A DNA stretch of 64,000 bases from Mycetocola zhadangensis (GCF_003668565.1 NZ_RCWJ01000001.1:186001-250000), one strand, 5' to 3'; counted from the stretch's first letter, positions 27,126 to 36,383 are shown. The notes: a model not told the origin generated them from the letters alone. Translations and numbers: made by a program.

Positions 27126-27866
27126 ATGTCCCTGGCTATCGCACCCTCCCGACCTCCGGCATTTGCCGCTGGTTCGGCTGCTGTGGCGAGCCAGGTTGCT
27201 GAACTGCAGGCCCGCATCCGAGGAATGCAAACCACTCGGATAGATTCACACGGACTACCGACATCGCCCGGTGTTGCCGAACTCCTGCCTGGTGGAGTGC
27301 TTCGCGCTGGCACGGCATACGCAGTACTCGAGTCGACAACTCTCGCCCTCGCGCTCCTCGCCGGTCCAAGTGCAGCTGGAGCATGGTGCGGCGTCGTCGG
27401 TGTGCCATCGCTCGGTGTCGAAGCGGCTGCGGCGGCAGGCATTGATCTTGACCGACTGGTTCTCGTTCCTGAACCGGGTGATCAGTGGTTGCAGGTCACC
27501 GCCGCATTGGCAGACGTCGTAACCGTTGTGCTGACGCGGCCACCGGCATCCGTCTCTCCCGCAGAAGTGTCACGCCTGAGTTCACGATTGCGCCAGCGCG
27601 GCTCAACGCTCGTCACGCTCGGCGACTGGCCGCAGAGCGAGGCAACGCTGCGAGTGACAGACGACCGTTGGATGGGTCTCGGTGACGGCCACGGCTACCT
27701 GGCCGCGCGTCGGGTGACCGTCGCTGTGACCGGTCGCACGCTCTCGGGAAAGCCGCGACGCAAACAAATGTGGCTGCCCGATTCTGAGCAGGCCATCCGT
27801 TCTGCCGGTCTTGCCGGGGTGCCGACCGTGCACCCCACGCGACACGACGAGGCGGCAGCATCATGA
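27126..27866 (+). CDS. imuA': ImuA'-like SOS mutagenesis protein
   Basis: A 246-residue protein in the position and style of ImuA' of the mycobacterial mutasome, where it works with ImuB to recruit DnaE2 for error-prone lesion bypass. It keeps a RecA-like shape: PGVAELLPGGVLRAGTAYAVLES near residues 49-71 where a RecA-type Walker A would lie, but no GKT/GKS, so ATP binding is doubtful. LTRPPASVSPAEVSRLSSRLRQRGSTLVTLGDWPQSEATLRV and GLGDGHGYLAARRVTVAVTGR are the ImuA'-like parts. It is first in an operon directly behind a LexA box and overlaps imuB by 4 bases. Confidence 0.85.
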   Translation: MSLAIAPSRPPAFAAGSAAVASQVAELQARIRGMQTTRIDSHGLPTSPGVAELLPGGVLRAGTAYAVLESTTLALALLAGPSAAGAWCGVVGVPSLGVEAAAAAGIDLDRLVLVPEPGDQWLQVTAALADVVTVVLTRPPASVSPAEVSRLSSRLRQRGSTLVTLGDWPQSEATLRVTDDRWMGLGDGHGYLAARRVTVAVTGRTLSGKPRRKQMWLPDSEQAIRSAGLAGVPTVHPTRHDEAAAS

Positions 27867-29431
27867 CCACCGGTCCCGTCCGCACCCTCCTGCTCTGGTG
27901 CCCCGACTGGCCGACGAACGCTGTCGCAATCGAACAGAACTTCGGCATCGATACCCCGCTCGCCCTGATCGAACGAGGCGAGGTGTTTGCCTGCTCGCCG
28001 ACGGCTCGACGAGACGGTGTTCGCCGCGGACTTCGCGTGCGCGAGGCGCAGTCGCGCTGCACCGACCTGATTGCCCTGCCTTACGACCCGGTGCTCGATC
28101 ACCGGGCATTCGAGCCGGTGATTGCCGCCGTCGAAGAAATCGTCCCAGGGGTTCAACTCTCGCGACCGGGTACCTGTGTCATGCGAGCACGCGGCCCGAG
28201 CCGGTATTACGGCGGTGAACGGCAGGCAGCCCAGGCACTGCTCGACACCCTGGCCGGAGTGGGCGTTCGCGATGCCCGAGTGGGTATCGCCGACGGCCCG
28301 TTTGCTGCAGAACAAGCAGCGAAGCTCCAGTCGGTTCGAGAAGCGGATGCCATTCGCATAGTTCCCGCAGAAAGCTCACCTGAGTTCCTTGCCCCGTTTG
28401 GCGTCGATCTTCTGAATCGACCCGAACTGGCCGTCCTGCTGCAGCGGCTCGGCATTCGTACCCTCGGTGAGTTCGCCGCGCTCGACCTCCTGCAGGTGCG
28501 TGATCGCTTCGGCCCGGACGGTGTGCTCGCGCATCGGCTCGCCTCCGGATTCGACCCGAGTGACGTCGACGCACGAGTGCCTCCGGCTGATCACTCCAGC
28601 GCTCTCGAATTCGAACCGCCGCTCGACCGTGTCGACCAGGTGGCGTTTGCGTTCCGCACCGCCGCCGATGAGTTCGTTGCGCGGCTGCAGTCTTCCTCCC
28701 TGGTCGCGACGGCCATTCGCATTGAGGTGAAAACAGAGAGCGGAGACTCCCGGTCACGCACCTGGTTGCACCCACGCTGGTTTACCGCCGGCGACGTGCT
28801 CGACCGCGTGCGCTGGCAATTGCAGGGTGCCGGTCAGGCCGAAAGTGGCCTGAGCAGCGCCATTTCCTCCCTCCGCGTCGAACCCGAAAGCGTTGACCCG
28901 GCCGGAAACCACGAAGCCGGGCTCTACGGCGGTGCAACAGATGAGCGCATCCACTCCGGTCTGTCCCGTGTGCAGGGCATGGTCGGGCACGCAGGCGTGC
29001 TCACCGCTCGCATCGCTGGTGGCAGGCAGCCGTCCGAACGTCGAGTCCTCGTTCCGTGGGGAGACCTGCCGCCCGGGGGAGAGGCTGCTGTCCAGGCCTC
29101 ATCAGCACTGCCCTGGCCGGGCAAGCTGCCTGGCCCGCCGCCAGCGACGGTTTTCCCCGAAAGGCAGTCTGTCACCGTGCTTGCTGCGCACGGTCGTGAT
29201 GTTCTCGTTGACGACCGCGGCGAACTCACCGACGCGCCCGTTGAATTTGCCGCCCCTGGGAAGGCAACGGTCCCGGTCAGCGCCTGGGCCGGGCCGTGGC
29301 CGGTCACCGAACGCTGGTGGGACGCCGGTGGCACGCGACTTCACCGTTTCCAGCTCGTCGACGACAGCGGGGCTGCATGGCTGCTCGTGCTCGACGACTC
29401 GGGCTGGTGGGCGGAGGCTCGTTATGACTGA
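27863..29431 (+). CDS. imuB: ImuB, Y-family polymerase-like mutasome scaffold
   Basis: A 522-residue Y-family polymerase homologue. The polymerase fold is recognisable (RRDGVRRGLRVREAQSRC near 50-67, ARGPSRYYGGERQAAQALL near 112, GVRDARVGIADGPFAAEQAA near 136, LGIRTLGEFAALD near 193), but the catalytic acidic motifs are replaced: the DxD position reads PDWPTNA and the SxDE position reads SRPGTC. ImuB in other bacteria is likewise catalytically inactive and acts as a clamp-binding hub; SSALPWPGKLPG near residue 413 is a plausible clamp motif. It lies between imuA' and dnaE2, all on one strand. Confidence 0.9.
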   Translation: MTTGPVRTLLLWCPDWPTNAVAIEQNFGIDTPLALIERGEVFACSPTARRDGVRRGLRVREAQSRCTDLIALPYDPVLDHRAFEPVIAAVEEIVPGVQLSRPGTCVMRARGPSRYYGGERQAAQALLDTLAGVGVRDARVGIADGPFAAEQAAKLQSVREADAIRIVPAESSPEFLAPFGVDLLNRPELAVLLQRLGIRTLGEFAALDLLQVRDRFGPDGVLAHRLASGFDPSDVDARVPPADHSSALEFEPPLDRVDQVAFAFRTAADEFVARLQSSSLVATAIRIEVKTESGDSRSRTWLHPRWFTAGDVLDRVRWQLQGAGQAESGLSSAISSLRVEPESVDPAGNHEAGLYGGATDERIHSGLSRVQGMVGHAGVLTARIAGGRQPSERRVLVPWGDLPPGGEAAVQASSALPWPGKLPGPPPATVFPERQSVTVLAAHGRDVLVDDRGELTDAPVEFAAPGKATVPVSAWAGPWPVTERWWDAGGTRLHRFQLVDDSGAAWLLVLDDSGWWAEARYD

Positions 29432-29469
29432 ACGAATGAGGGACGAACAACGGAAGGAGGGCGGCGCAC

Positions 29470-32400
29470 ATGGGCTGGCATAACCCCCCGGTTTCCTGGT
29501 CTGAGTTCGAGCGCACCCTGACCGACCTGTCCCGACCGGAGCAACAACCGGCGGGTGCCGACGGAGGTGACAGTCCGGCCTGGTCACGCAAGCGCTCGCC
29601 GTACGTTCCGACTCCCGTCGAAGCGCCGCCCGTCGACACGGTTGTCCCGTACGCCGAGTTGCACGCGCACTCCAACTTCAGCTTCCTCGACGGTGCCTCC
29701 TCACCAGAGCAACTGGTGGAGGAAGCCGTGCGGCTCGGACTCACCGGACTCGCCCTCACCGACCACGACGGTCTCTACGGCATCGTTCACCTGGCCGAAG
29801 CTGCCGAGGCGCATCCGCAACTCCAGACCATCTTCGGTGCTGAGCTCTCGCTCGGCCTGAGCAAACCACAAAACGGCGAACCAGACCCCGAGGGCACCCA
29901 CCTTCTGGTGCTCGCCCGTAAGGAGGAGGGCTATCACCGGCTGGCCGGCGCGATCACCAGGGCGCAGCTCGCTGCCGGAGCGGAGAAGGGCAAACCGAGT
30001 TACAACATTAAGGACCTCGCGTCGGCCGCGAACGAAACCTGGCTAATTCTGAGCGGATGCCGCAAGGGCGCCGTTCGACAGGCCCTCGTTTCCGAGGGCG
30101 AAGCGGGCGCCCGTCGCGAACTCAGTGAACTGGTCCGCCTGTTCGGTGCTCGCAACGTCGTCGTCGAACTTTTTGACCATGGCAACCCACTCGACACAGC
30201 GCACAACGACACCCTTGCTGCGCTCGCCGCTGAACTCGACCTTCGAGTGGTTGCAACCATGTCAGCGCACTATGCCACCCCTGCGCAGCACCCGCTCGCT
30301 TCGGCGCTCGCCGCCGTGCGTGCGCGTCGAAGCCTCGACGATCTGGATGGCTGGCTACCGGCATCCGGATCTGCCCATCTTCGAAGCGGAGCGGAGATGG
30401 CCCGACGGTTCGCACGGTACCCGGGTGCCGTATCACGCACCGTTGAGATTGCCGATGAGCTCGCGTTTCGGCTGCGCAGTGTTAAGCCCGGGCTTCCGCT
30501 TCAGGAAGTGCCTGAGGGTCACACTCCGATGAGCTGGCTGCGCCAGCTGGCCTGGGAAGGTGCCGCTCGCCGCTACCCGAACGCCGACGCGTCTGTGACC
30601 GATCGCATCGCCCGTGAACTCGACGTCATCGAGCAAAAGGACTTTCCTGGCTACTTCCTCATCGTCCACGAGATCGTGCAGTTCGCTCGCAGTCGCGGCA
30701 TCCTGTGCCAGGGCCGGGGATCCGCCGCGAACTCGGCGGTCTGTTACCTGCTCGACATCACGGCCGTCGATTCGATCATGTACGGGCTGCCGTTCGAGCG
30801 GTTTCTGTCGAGCATGCGCGAGGAAGAACCCGACATCGATGTCGACTTCGACTCCGACCGGCGTGAAGAAGTGATCCAGCACGTCTACGAGAAGTACGGC
30901 AGGTTCAACGCTGCCCAGGTCGCGAACGTCATCACCTACCGGCCGAAGTTCGCGGTTCGAGACATGGCCAAAGCGCTCGGACACAGCCCGGGACAACAGG
31001 ACGCTTGGTCGAAACAGGTGGAACGTTGGGGAACGCTGAACTCAGACGACGACCACGACATCCCAGAGCCGGTCATCGACCTTGCACAGCAAGTGCTCAA
31101 ATTTCCGCGGCACCTCGGCATCCACTCCGGTGGAATGGTGCTCACCGATCGGCCTGTCGGAGAAGTGTGCCCGATCGAACACGGACGGATGGGCGGCCGG
31201 ACCGTGCTGCAGTGGGACAAAGACGACTGCGCCTGGATGGGACTCGTCAAGTTCGACCTGCTCGGTCTCGGCATGCTCGCCGCCCTGCAGTACTCCTTCG
31301 ACATCGCCGACGAGCACTGCGGTGAACGGTGGGATCTGCAGTCGATGCCGAAGGAAGAGCAGGGCGTCTACGACCAACTCTGCCGCGCAGACAGCGTCGG
31401 TGTGTTCCAGGTGGAGAGCCGGGCACAGATGGGCATGCTGCCGCGGCTCAAACCGAGATGCTTTTACGACCTGGTGGTTCAGATCGCCATGGTGCGGCCA
31501 GGCCCGATCCAGGGTGGCGCTGTGCACCCCTACATCCGGAGACGAACGGGTGAAGAGCCTGTCACCTACCTCCACCCCGACCTGGAGCCGGTGCTCGAAC
31601 GCACCCTCGGCGTTCCGCTGTTTCAGGAGCAGCTGATGCAGATGGCTATGGTCGTCGGAGGCTGCACCGGTGAAGACGCCGACCTGCTTCGCCGGGCAAT
31701 GGGGTCCAAACGTGGCCAGGAAAAGATTGGCTCGCTCAAGGGGAAGCTGTACGCAGGAATGGCGGAAAACAACATCACCGGGGAAGACGCAGACACGATC
31801 TACGCAAAGATTCAGGCCTTCGCGAACTTCGGCTTTGCCGAGAGCCACTCGATCAGTTTCGGCCTGCTCGTCTACGCGAGCGCGTGGATGCGCCTGCACT
31901 ATCCGGCAGCGTTCCTGGCCGCTCTGCTCCGTGCCCAGCCGATGGGGTTTTATTCACCGCAGTCTTTGGTGGCGGATGCTCGGAGGCACGGGGTCGAGAC
32001 GCTTCGGCCTGATATCCAGCTTTCCGGTGTCGAAGCGGGGCTCGAACCGCTCGACGGCGTCGCCGCCGGAATACACACGACCGGAAACGACGCGTGCATC
32101 GAGCGTGAGCAACCGGCTGTGCAGCCTTTCGATCGTGACGCACCGTTCGATTCGGACGATCACCGTCGTGACGGCGCGTATGCCGTGCGATTGGGGCTCG
32201 CCGAGGTTGCCTCGATCGGTAAACGCAAGGCGAAGCAGATAGTTGCGGAGCGCGAGAGCGGGGGACCGTTCCGCGACATGCGTGACCTCGCCCGTCGGGT
32301 GGGACTCAACTCGGGTCAGCTCGAGGCGCTTTCGGCAGCCGGCGCGTTCGACAGCATGGGACTGTCACGACGTGGGGCGCTGTGGGATGCCGCCCAGGCG

Positions 32401-32883
32401 TCCCAGGAACGCCCCGATCAGCTGGACGGAAGCCACATCGCCGTGCAGCCACCCCTTTTCGCCATGCTGACCGACGAAGAGCAGGTCATCAACGACCTTT
32501 GGTCGACCGGGGTCACACCGGACGACCACCCGATTCGCCATGTCCGCTCTGAGCTTGCCGAGCGCGGGGTGCTGAGTGCGGCCCAGCTCAGGACGGCTGA
32601 ATCGGGTCGTCGAGTCGAGGCGGGAGGTGTTGTCACCCATCGGCAACGTCCTGCGACGGCAAGCGGCATCACCTTTGTGAACCTCGAAGACGAAACCGGA
32701 CTCGTCAACGTGATCTGCAGTGTCGGCGTCTGGGGTCGCTACCGGCGTGCGGCACGTGAGGCGCCAGCGATGATTGTGCGTGGCATCCTCGAACGATCAC
32801 CGGAGGGAATCGTCAACCTTGTCGCCGACCGGATCGAGCCGTTGAGGCTCAGCGCCCGCACCCGATCGCGGGACTTCCAATAA
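29470..32883 (+). CDS. dnaE2: error-prone DNA polymerase III alpha subunit DnaE2
   Basis: C-family polymerase that carries out SOS mutagenic translesion synthesis together with ImuA'/ImuB. The 1137 residues contain an N-terminal PHP domain (YAELHAHSNFSFLDGASSPE near 58-77, LTDHDGLYGI near 96), the palm with the catalytic Asp triad in EPDIDVDFDSDRREEVI near 453-469, CQGRGSAANSAVCYLL near 416, the fingers and helix-hairpin-helix (VASIGKRKAKQIV near 915), and a C-terminal OB fold (GITFVNLEDETGLVNVIC near 1066). A short insert near 868-900 (IHTTGNDACIEREQPAVQP) adds to the length. Start at 29470 after AAGGAGGG. The 3' end overlaps a convergent gene. Confidence 0.96.
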   Translation: MGWHNPPVSWSEFERTLTDLSRPEQQPAGADGGDSPAWSRKRSPYVPTPVEAPPVDTVVPYAELHAHSNFSFLDGASSPEQLVEEAVRLGLTGLALTDHDGLYGIVHLAEAAEAHPQLQTIFGAELSLGLSKPQNGEPDPEGTHLLVLARKEEGYHRLAGAITRAQLAAGAEKGKPSYNIKDLASAANETWLILSGCRKGAVRQALVSEGEAGARRELSELVRLFGARNVVVELFDHGNPLDTAHNDTLAALAAELDLRVVATMSAHYATPAQHPLASALAAVRARRSLDDLDGWLPASGSAHLRSGAEMARRFARYPGAVSRTVEIADELAFRLRSVKPGLPLQEVPEGHTPMSWLRQLAWEGAARRYPNADASVTDRIARELDVIEQKDFPGYFLIVHEIVQFARSRGILCQGRGSAANSAVCYLLDITAVDSIMYGLPFERFLSSMREEEPDIDVDFDSDRREEVIQHVYEKYGRFNAAQVANVITYRPKFAVRDMAKALGHSPGQQDAWSKQVERWGTLNSDDDHDIPEPVIDLAQQVLKFPRHLGIHSGGMVLTDRPVGEVCPIEHGRMGGRTVLQWDKDDCAWMGLVKFDLLGLGMLAALQYSFDIADEHCGERWDLQSMPKEEQGVYDQLCRADSVGVFQVESRAQMGMLPRLKPRCFYDLVVQIAMVRPGPIQGGAVHPYIRRRTGEEPVTYLHPDLEPVLERTLGVPLFQEQLMQMAMVVGGCTGEDADLLRRAMGSKRGQEKIGSLKGKLYAGMAENNITGEDADTIYAKIQAFANFGFAESHSISFGLLVYASAWMRLHYPAAFLAALLRAQPMGFYSPQSLVADARRHGVETLRPDIQLSGVEAGLEPLDGVAAGIHTTGNDACIEREQPAVQPFDRDAPFDSDDHRRDGAYAVRLGLAEVASIGKRKAKQIVAERESGGPFRDMRDLARRVGLNSGQLEALSAAGAFDSMGLSRRGALWDAAQASQERPDQLDGSHIAVQPPLFAMLTDEEQVINDLWSTGVTPDDHPIRHVRSELAERGVLSAAQLRTAESGRRVEAGGVVTHRQRPATASGITFVNLEDETGLVNVICSVGVWGRYRRAAREAPAMIVRGILERSPEGIVNLVADRIEPLRLSARTRSRDFQ

Positions 32884-33774
32884 CCGGCGCCGGTTTCCCG
32901 TACTGATCACGGCGGTCGCCAGCCCGGTGAGCATCACGGCGCCGCCGAGGATTTCGGTCACGGTCGGGACTTCTCCCTGTACCAGCCACGCCGCTGCGAT
33001 TCCGATGACAGGGACGAGAAGGGTGAACGGAACGACAGCGCTTGTTGGGTACCGCGCCATCAGCGAGTTCCAGATTCCGTACCCGATCAACGACGCTGCG
33101 ACCGCTGTGTAGAGGGTGCTTAGGATAGCGAATCCCGACAGGTGCGTCAGTGCGAGCCAGACGACATCAGGGCCGTCGAGAAGAACCGCCAGCGCGGCGC
33201 TCGGGAGCGGGACAACGAGCGCGGACCACACCACGAGAGATAGCCCGGACGCGGCCTTCGCGCGTCGACTGAGGACATTGCCGATCGCCCAGGACAGGGC
33301 GGCACCCACTGTGATGACCAATGGAACCCACGGAGCGACAATGCTGTGTCCGACGATGACAACACCGAGCCCCAGCGTGCCGACGATCACGCCGATCAGC
33401 TGCCTGCCGCTGGGCCGCTCGCCTAGGAGTCCAGCGGCGACCATGACCGTGAGGATCACCTGGGTCTGAAGAACGAGGGAGGCGAGTCCGGCTGGCATAC
33501 CGAGGTGAAGCGCCAGGTACAGCAGAGCAAACTGCCCGAAACTCATAAAGAAGCCAATGGCCACGACGTTGCGCCAGCCGATTTGCGGCGGCTTCACAAA
33601 GAAAATGGCGGGGACCGCGACCAGAATGAATCGGAGGGCGACGAATAACAGGGGTGGCACCCCGTCAAGACCTTCATCGATGACGACGAAGTTTAGTCCC
33701 CAGAGCAGGGCAACGAGGAGCGCGAGCGCGCTGTGTTTGAGGGTCACGTCTTCCATCGTGGCGGTGGCCATCAT
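32797..33774 (-). CDS. EamA/DMT-family transporter
   Basis: Inner-membrane exporter or permease of the drug/metabolite superfamily with ten predicted helices arranged as two EamA repeats: the first runs from HSALALLVALLWGLNFVVIDEGL to about residue 140 and the second contains WAIGNVLSRRAKAASGLSLVVWSALVVPLPS and PFTLLVPVIGIAAAWLVQGEVPTVTEILGGAVMLTGL. The start is uncertain: ATG at 33774, 33771 or 33756, none with a strong ribosome site. The last 29 codons overlap the dnaE2 3' end tail to tail. It diverges from the LysR-type gene at 33821, which may control it. The substrate is unknown; RhtA-like and EamA-like amino-acid exporters share this pattern. Confidence 0.88.
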   Translation of the reverse strand: MMATATMEDVTLKHSALALLVALLWGLNFVVIDEGLDGVPPLLFVALRFILVAVPAIFFVKPPQIGWRNVVAIGFFMSFGQFALLYLALHLGMPAGLASLVLQTQVILTVMVAAGLLGERPSGRQLIGVIVGTLGLGVVIVGHSIVAPWVPLVITVGAALSWAIGNVLSRRAKAASGLSLVVWSALVVPLPSAALAVLLDGPDVVWLALTHLSGFAILSTLYTAVAASLIGYGIWNSLMARYPTSAVVPFTLLVPVIGIAAAWLVQGEVPTVTEILGGAVMLTGLATAVISTGNRRRLLEVPRSGAGAEPQRLDPVGDKVDDSLR

Positions 33775-33820
33775 GTAGGACAAGCGATGCTTTCTTCGCG
33801 CAATCACGTAGCATCCGTTT

Positions 33821-34765
33821 ATGATCGATCTCGACAATCTCCGCGCACTCATCGCCGTGCGCGACCACGGCACAGTTATCGCGGCATCAGAATCGCTCGG
33901 TTTCACACCGTCTGCTGTCTCGCAACAGGTGAAACGGCTGGAGCGTCAGATCAATGCAAAACTTCTTGAGCGGGTCGGACGACGTGTTCTCCTCACTGAA
34001 CACGGGCGACTGCTCGCTGAGAAAGGAGTGGCGCTCCTCGGAAACCTTGAAGAGCTCGAGAGTCTGGCCCAGCTTCCGGATGCGCCAATTCATGGGACCC
34101 TGCGCATCGCCTCCTTCTCGACGGCGAACCGGGGGCTCATCGCACCGCTTCTCGCTCGACTTGGCAAGGTCGCGCCGGATCTCACCCTCACGCTGATCGA
34201 GCTCGACCCGTGGGACAGCCTGGCGCTTGTCGAGCGGGGCGGTGCCGAACTTGCTGTTGTTCATAACTGGAGTACCGTCTCACTCGACGTCCCTGCGTCG
34301 CTCACCTCAACGGCGCTCTGCGAGGATCGGGTCGATGTTCTCGTGCATCGGGATCACCCGCTCGCCTCCCGGAAGGAGATCAGCCCGGCCGACCTCGCAG
34401 GTGAGACCTGGGTGAGCACGCCCGTCGGCACAATTTGCCACGAAGGGCTCACGCAATTATTCGCCGGGGCAGGGCACCGTGCGAGGATCGCGTACTACGA
34501 CGGCGACTTCTCCACCCACGTCGCCGTCGTCGAACATCAGGCGGCTATCGCGCTCCTGCCTAGGCTCGGACGGGACTTGCTGCCGTCGTCAGTCGTTGCA
34601 GTTCCGGTCGTGGATCCAATCCCTTACCGACAGGTGGAACTTGCCTGGCGCCGGTCGACCACGGCGAACCCTGGCCTGCAACTCGTGCGTAGGCAGATTG
34701 AGTCACTCGTAGCCGAAAGCTACGACGGCCGGGAAGGTGCCCGAGTCGGGAGGGAACTTGGCTAG
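33821..34765 (+). CDS. LysR-family transcriptional regulator
   Basis: A 314-residue LysR regulator with the N-terminal winged helix-turn-helix (LDNLRALIAVRDHGTVIAASESLGFTPSAVSQQVKRLERQI, residues 4-44) and a periplasmic-binding-protein-like effector domain (residues about 90-300, starting GTLRIASFSTANRGLIAPLL). The gene is divergent from the EamA transporter with a 46-base gap between starts, the usual LysR arrangement with its target. The effector is unknown. Its last codons precede a 52-residue membrane protein by only 9 bases. Confidence 0.9.
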   Translation: MIDLDNLRALIAVRDHGTVIAASESLGFTPSAVSQQVKRLERQINAKLLERVGRRVLLTEHGRLLAEKGVALLGNLEELESLAQLPDAPIHGTLRIASFSTANRGLIAPLLARLGKVAPDLTLTLIELDPWDSLALVERGGAELAVVHNWSTVSLDVPASLTSTALCEDRVDVLVHRDHPLASRKEISPADLAGETWVSTPVGTICHEGLTQLFAGAGHRARIAYYDGDFSTHVAVVEHQAAIALLPRLGRDLLPSSVVAVPVVDPIPYRQVELAWRRSTTANPGLQLVRRQIESLVAESYDGREGARVGRELG

Positions 34766-34774
34766 ACTGAGCAC

Positions 34775-34933
34775 ATGGCTTTCGCGTTCTCACTCGTGCT
34801 GTTCATCGTCGGCATTTACCTCTTCGGTCTCGCGTTCACGGTGACGAGCTTCCAGGCCATCATTTTCTTCGTCGGTATCATCGCCGTTTCGCTCGCTGTC
34901 GCCATCCCAGCGCACGTTCTCGCCAAGCGCTGA
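34775..34933 (+). CDS. 52-residue hydrophobic membrane protein
   Basis: A short gene reading MAFAFSLVLFIVGIYLFGLA, then FTVTSFQAIIFFVGIIAVSL and a tail ending HVLAKR. It makes two predicted membrane helices with a short polar turn (TVTSF) and a positively charged C-terminus. GGAGGGAAC lies about 20 bases upstream and the gene begins 9 bases after the LysR stop. It is followed at once by a strong terminator, which supports it as a genuine last gene. Family unknown to me; short hydrophobic proteins of this kind are common in Microbacteriaceae annotations. Confidence 0.7.
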   Translation: MAFAFSLVLFIVGIYLFGLAFTVTSFQAIIFFVGIIAVSLAVAIPAHVLAKR

Positions 34934-34948
34934 GACAACCCACACCGG

Positions 34949-34974
34949 AGAGCGCCGTAGATCGGCGCTCTTTT
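34949..34974 (+). terminator. intrinsic terminator after the 52-residue protein gene
   Basis: AGAGCGCCG and CGGCGCTCT form a perfect nine-base-pair stem around TAGAT, followed by TTT. It lies 15 bases after the stop codon, a standard Rho-independent terminator. Confidence 0.88.
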
Positions 34975-35435
34975 GTCGCGCCGGAATGGTCTGACTAGAC
35001 AGAAGCGTCGCACGTGTCCGCCCTGGTGCCGCGGGGTAGCGTCCTACAGGGGGCGTCCAGCCCGCAGAAACCGAAATCGGACGGCGTGCGGCAACGGGCT
35101 CACGTCGTGGGTTTCGTTGAGAGAACCAGTCGCTGTCGTCCCGAACGAACGACGACGGACGGACCGTAGACGCCCCGGCTCATCCACGATGAGTTGCAGG
35201 GCGGACCTGTGTCGATCGCCGATGTTACCTCGCTGCGAAACTCGATTCATGCTGACACAGCACCTGGCACACCCTTCGAGCGCCACGCTTCACAACGTTC
35301 AGCGTCCGAGTCATCGGCAGAAGTCGCCCAGCGACTGCTTTTCAGATTGCTCGTCGTTCAGACCCGAGTGGGAAGGCGATGACCCAGCCCGATGGATCCG
35401 GCGTATCTGGGCTCATCCGTATTTCGCTCTAACAC
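34975..35435. other. gap with no supportable gene
   Basis: About 460 bases without a convincing gene. Short open frames exist on both strands but they encode Arg/Ser-rich, low-plausibility sequence without start signals or recognisable motifs. A decayed gene fragment cannot be excluded. The gap separates the LysR region from the ABC-XRE block. Confidence 0.5.
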
Positions 35436-35465
35436 TTGTGCTCACGGATGTAGCAGTCCTACTAT
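35436..35465 (+). promoter_or_regulatory. candidate promoter of the ABC-XRE operon
   Basis: TTGTGC (35436-35441) and TACTAT (35460-35465) are separated by 18 bases, 28 bases upstream of the ATP-binding protein start and just before ACGGAGG. A short imperfect dyad around TAGCAGTCCTACTA sits over the -10 and could be an XRE operator. Evidence is motif resemblance only. Confidence 0.4.
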
Positions 35466-35492
35466 CGTCCGTATCAGTTCTACGGAGGCGAT

Positions 35493-36383
35493 ATGTCGGC
35501 TGTAATCGAGGCCAAAGGCCTGCGAATGAGTTACGGCAACCGGGTCGTTCTGAATGGGATCGACCTGACAGTTGAGCGAGGCGAGCTGGTGGTGATGCTC
35601 GGGCCCAACGGCGCGGGCAAGACAACAACCATCGAACTGCTCGAGGGCTTCCGGAAGCGCGACGAGGGCACGTTGCGTGTGCTCAATGTGGATCCTGCGA
35701 TGAGCGACGACCGCTGGCGAGCCCAAATCGGCGTCGTCCTACAGTCGTGGCGCGATCACTCTCGATGGACGGTCCGACAGTTGCTCGACCATATCGGCCA
35801 GTTTTACATCGCATACTCGGCCACAGAAACGCGGCGCATCGCAACAGGCGACGTCATCGAGATGGTCGGCCTGCGAGACAGGGCGAATGCTCAGGTCCGC
35901 TCCTTGTCGGGAGGTCAGCGGCGCCGTTTGGACGTGGCGATGGGAATCATCGGAAGACCGAAGGTTCTTTTCCTTGACGAGCCCACTGCCGGCTTCGACC
36001 CGCAGGCGCGGCGCGACTTCCACGAGCTCATCCATCAACTGGTCGATTTTGACGCGACGACCGTGCTGCTGACCACACATGACCTCGCCGAAGCGGAAAT
36101 ACTCGCCGATCGCATCGCAATCCTCGACGGCGGCCGCATCCTGGCATCCGGAACTGCGGAGGAACTGGCACGCTCCGTCGCGGGGGCCACCGAGGTGAGT
36201 TGGGTTCTCGATGGCACACGCCATGTACACAGCACGAGCGATGGAACCGCTTTCGTTCGAGATCTCATGGCACGCCATGGGAGAGCAGTGTCCGAGCTCC
36301 GGGTGAAGGAACAGACGCTCGAGGACACTTACCTGGCGATGGTCGCACGACATGAATCTGCCGAACAGGAGGCGGTCCGATGA
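35493..36383 (+). CDS. ABC transporter ATP-binding protein (ABC-2 export type)
   Basis: A 296-residue ATPase of the CcmA/DrrA type. Walker A GPNGAGKTTT lies near residues 38-47, the signature LSGGQRRRLDVAM near 136-148, Walker B KVLFLDEPTAGFDP near 154-167 and the switch His in TTHDLAEAEILADR near 187. The region after about 215 is the C-terminal extension usual in DrrA-like exporters. A GGAGGCGAT ribosome site precedes the ATG at 35493. It overlaps the permease gene by 4 bases. The substrate is unknown, with drug or lipid export typical for this class. Confidence 0.93.
   Translation: MSAVIEAKGLRMSYGNRVVLNGIDLTVERGELVVMLGPNGAGKTTTIELLEGFRKRDEGTLRVLNVDPAMSDDRWRAQIGVVLQSWRDHSRWTVRQLLDHIGQFYIAYSATETRRIATGDVIEMVGLRDRANAQVRSLSGGQRRRLDVAMGIIGRPKVLFLDEPTAGFDPQARRDFHELIHQLVDFDATTVLLTTHDLAEAEILADRIAILDGGRILASGTAEELARSVAGATEVSWVLDGTRHVHSTSDGTAFVRDLMARHGRAVSELRVKEQTLEDTYLAMVARHESAEQEAVR

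Noticed and set aside
30433-31899. Two long minus-strand frames opposite dnaE2.
   Set aside because: dnaE2 on the plus strand is complete. The antisense frames have no motif and no start signals.
27126-32883. Prophage or mobile origin for the mutasome genes.
   Set aside because: No integrase, phage genes or flanking repeats; the cassette is a widespread chromosomal SOS operon.
34973-35575. Open frames of 80-200 residues in the gap before the ABC operon.
   Set aside because: Low-complexity Arg/Ser/Pro sequence, no ribosome site and overlap with a real gene start.
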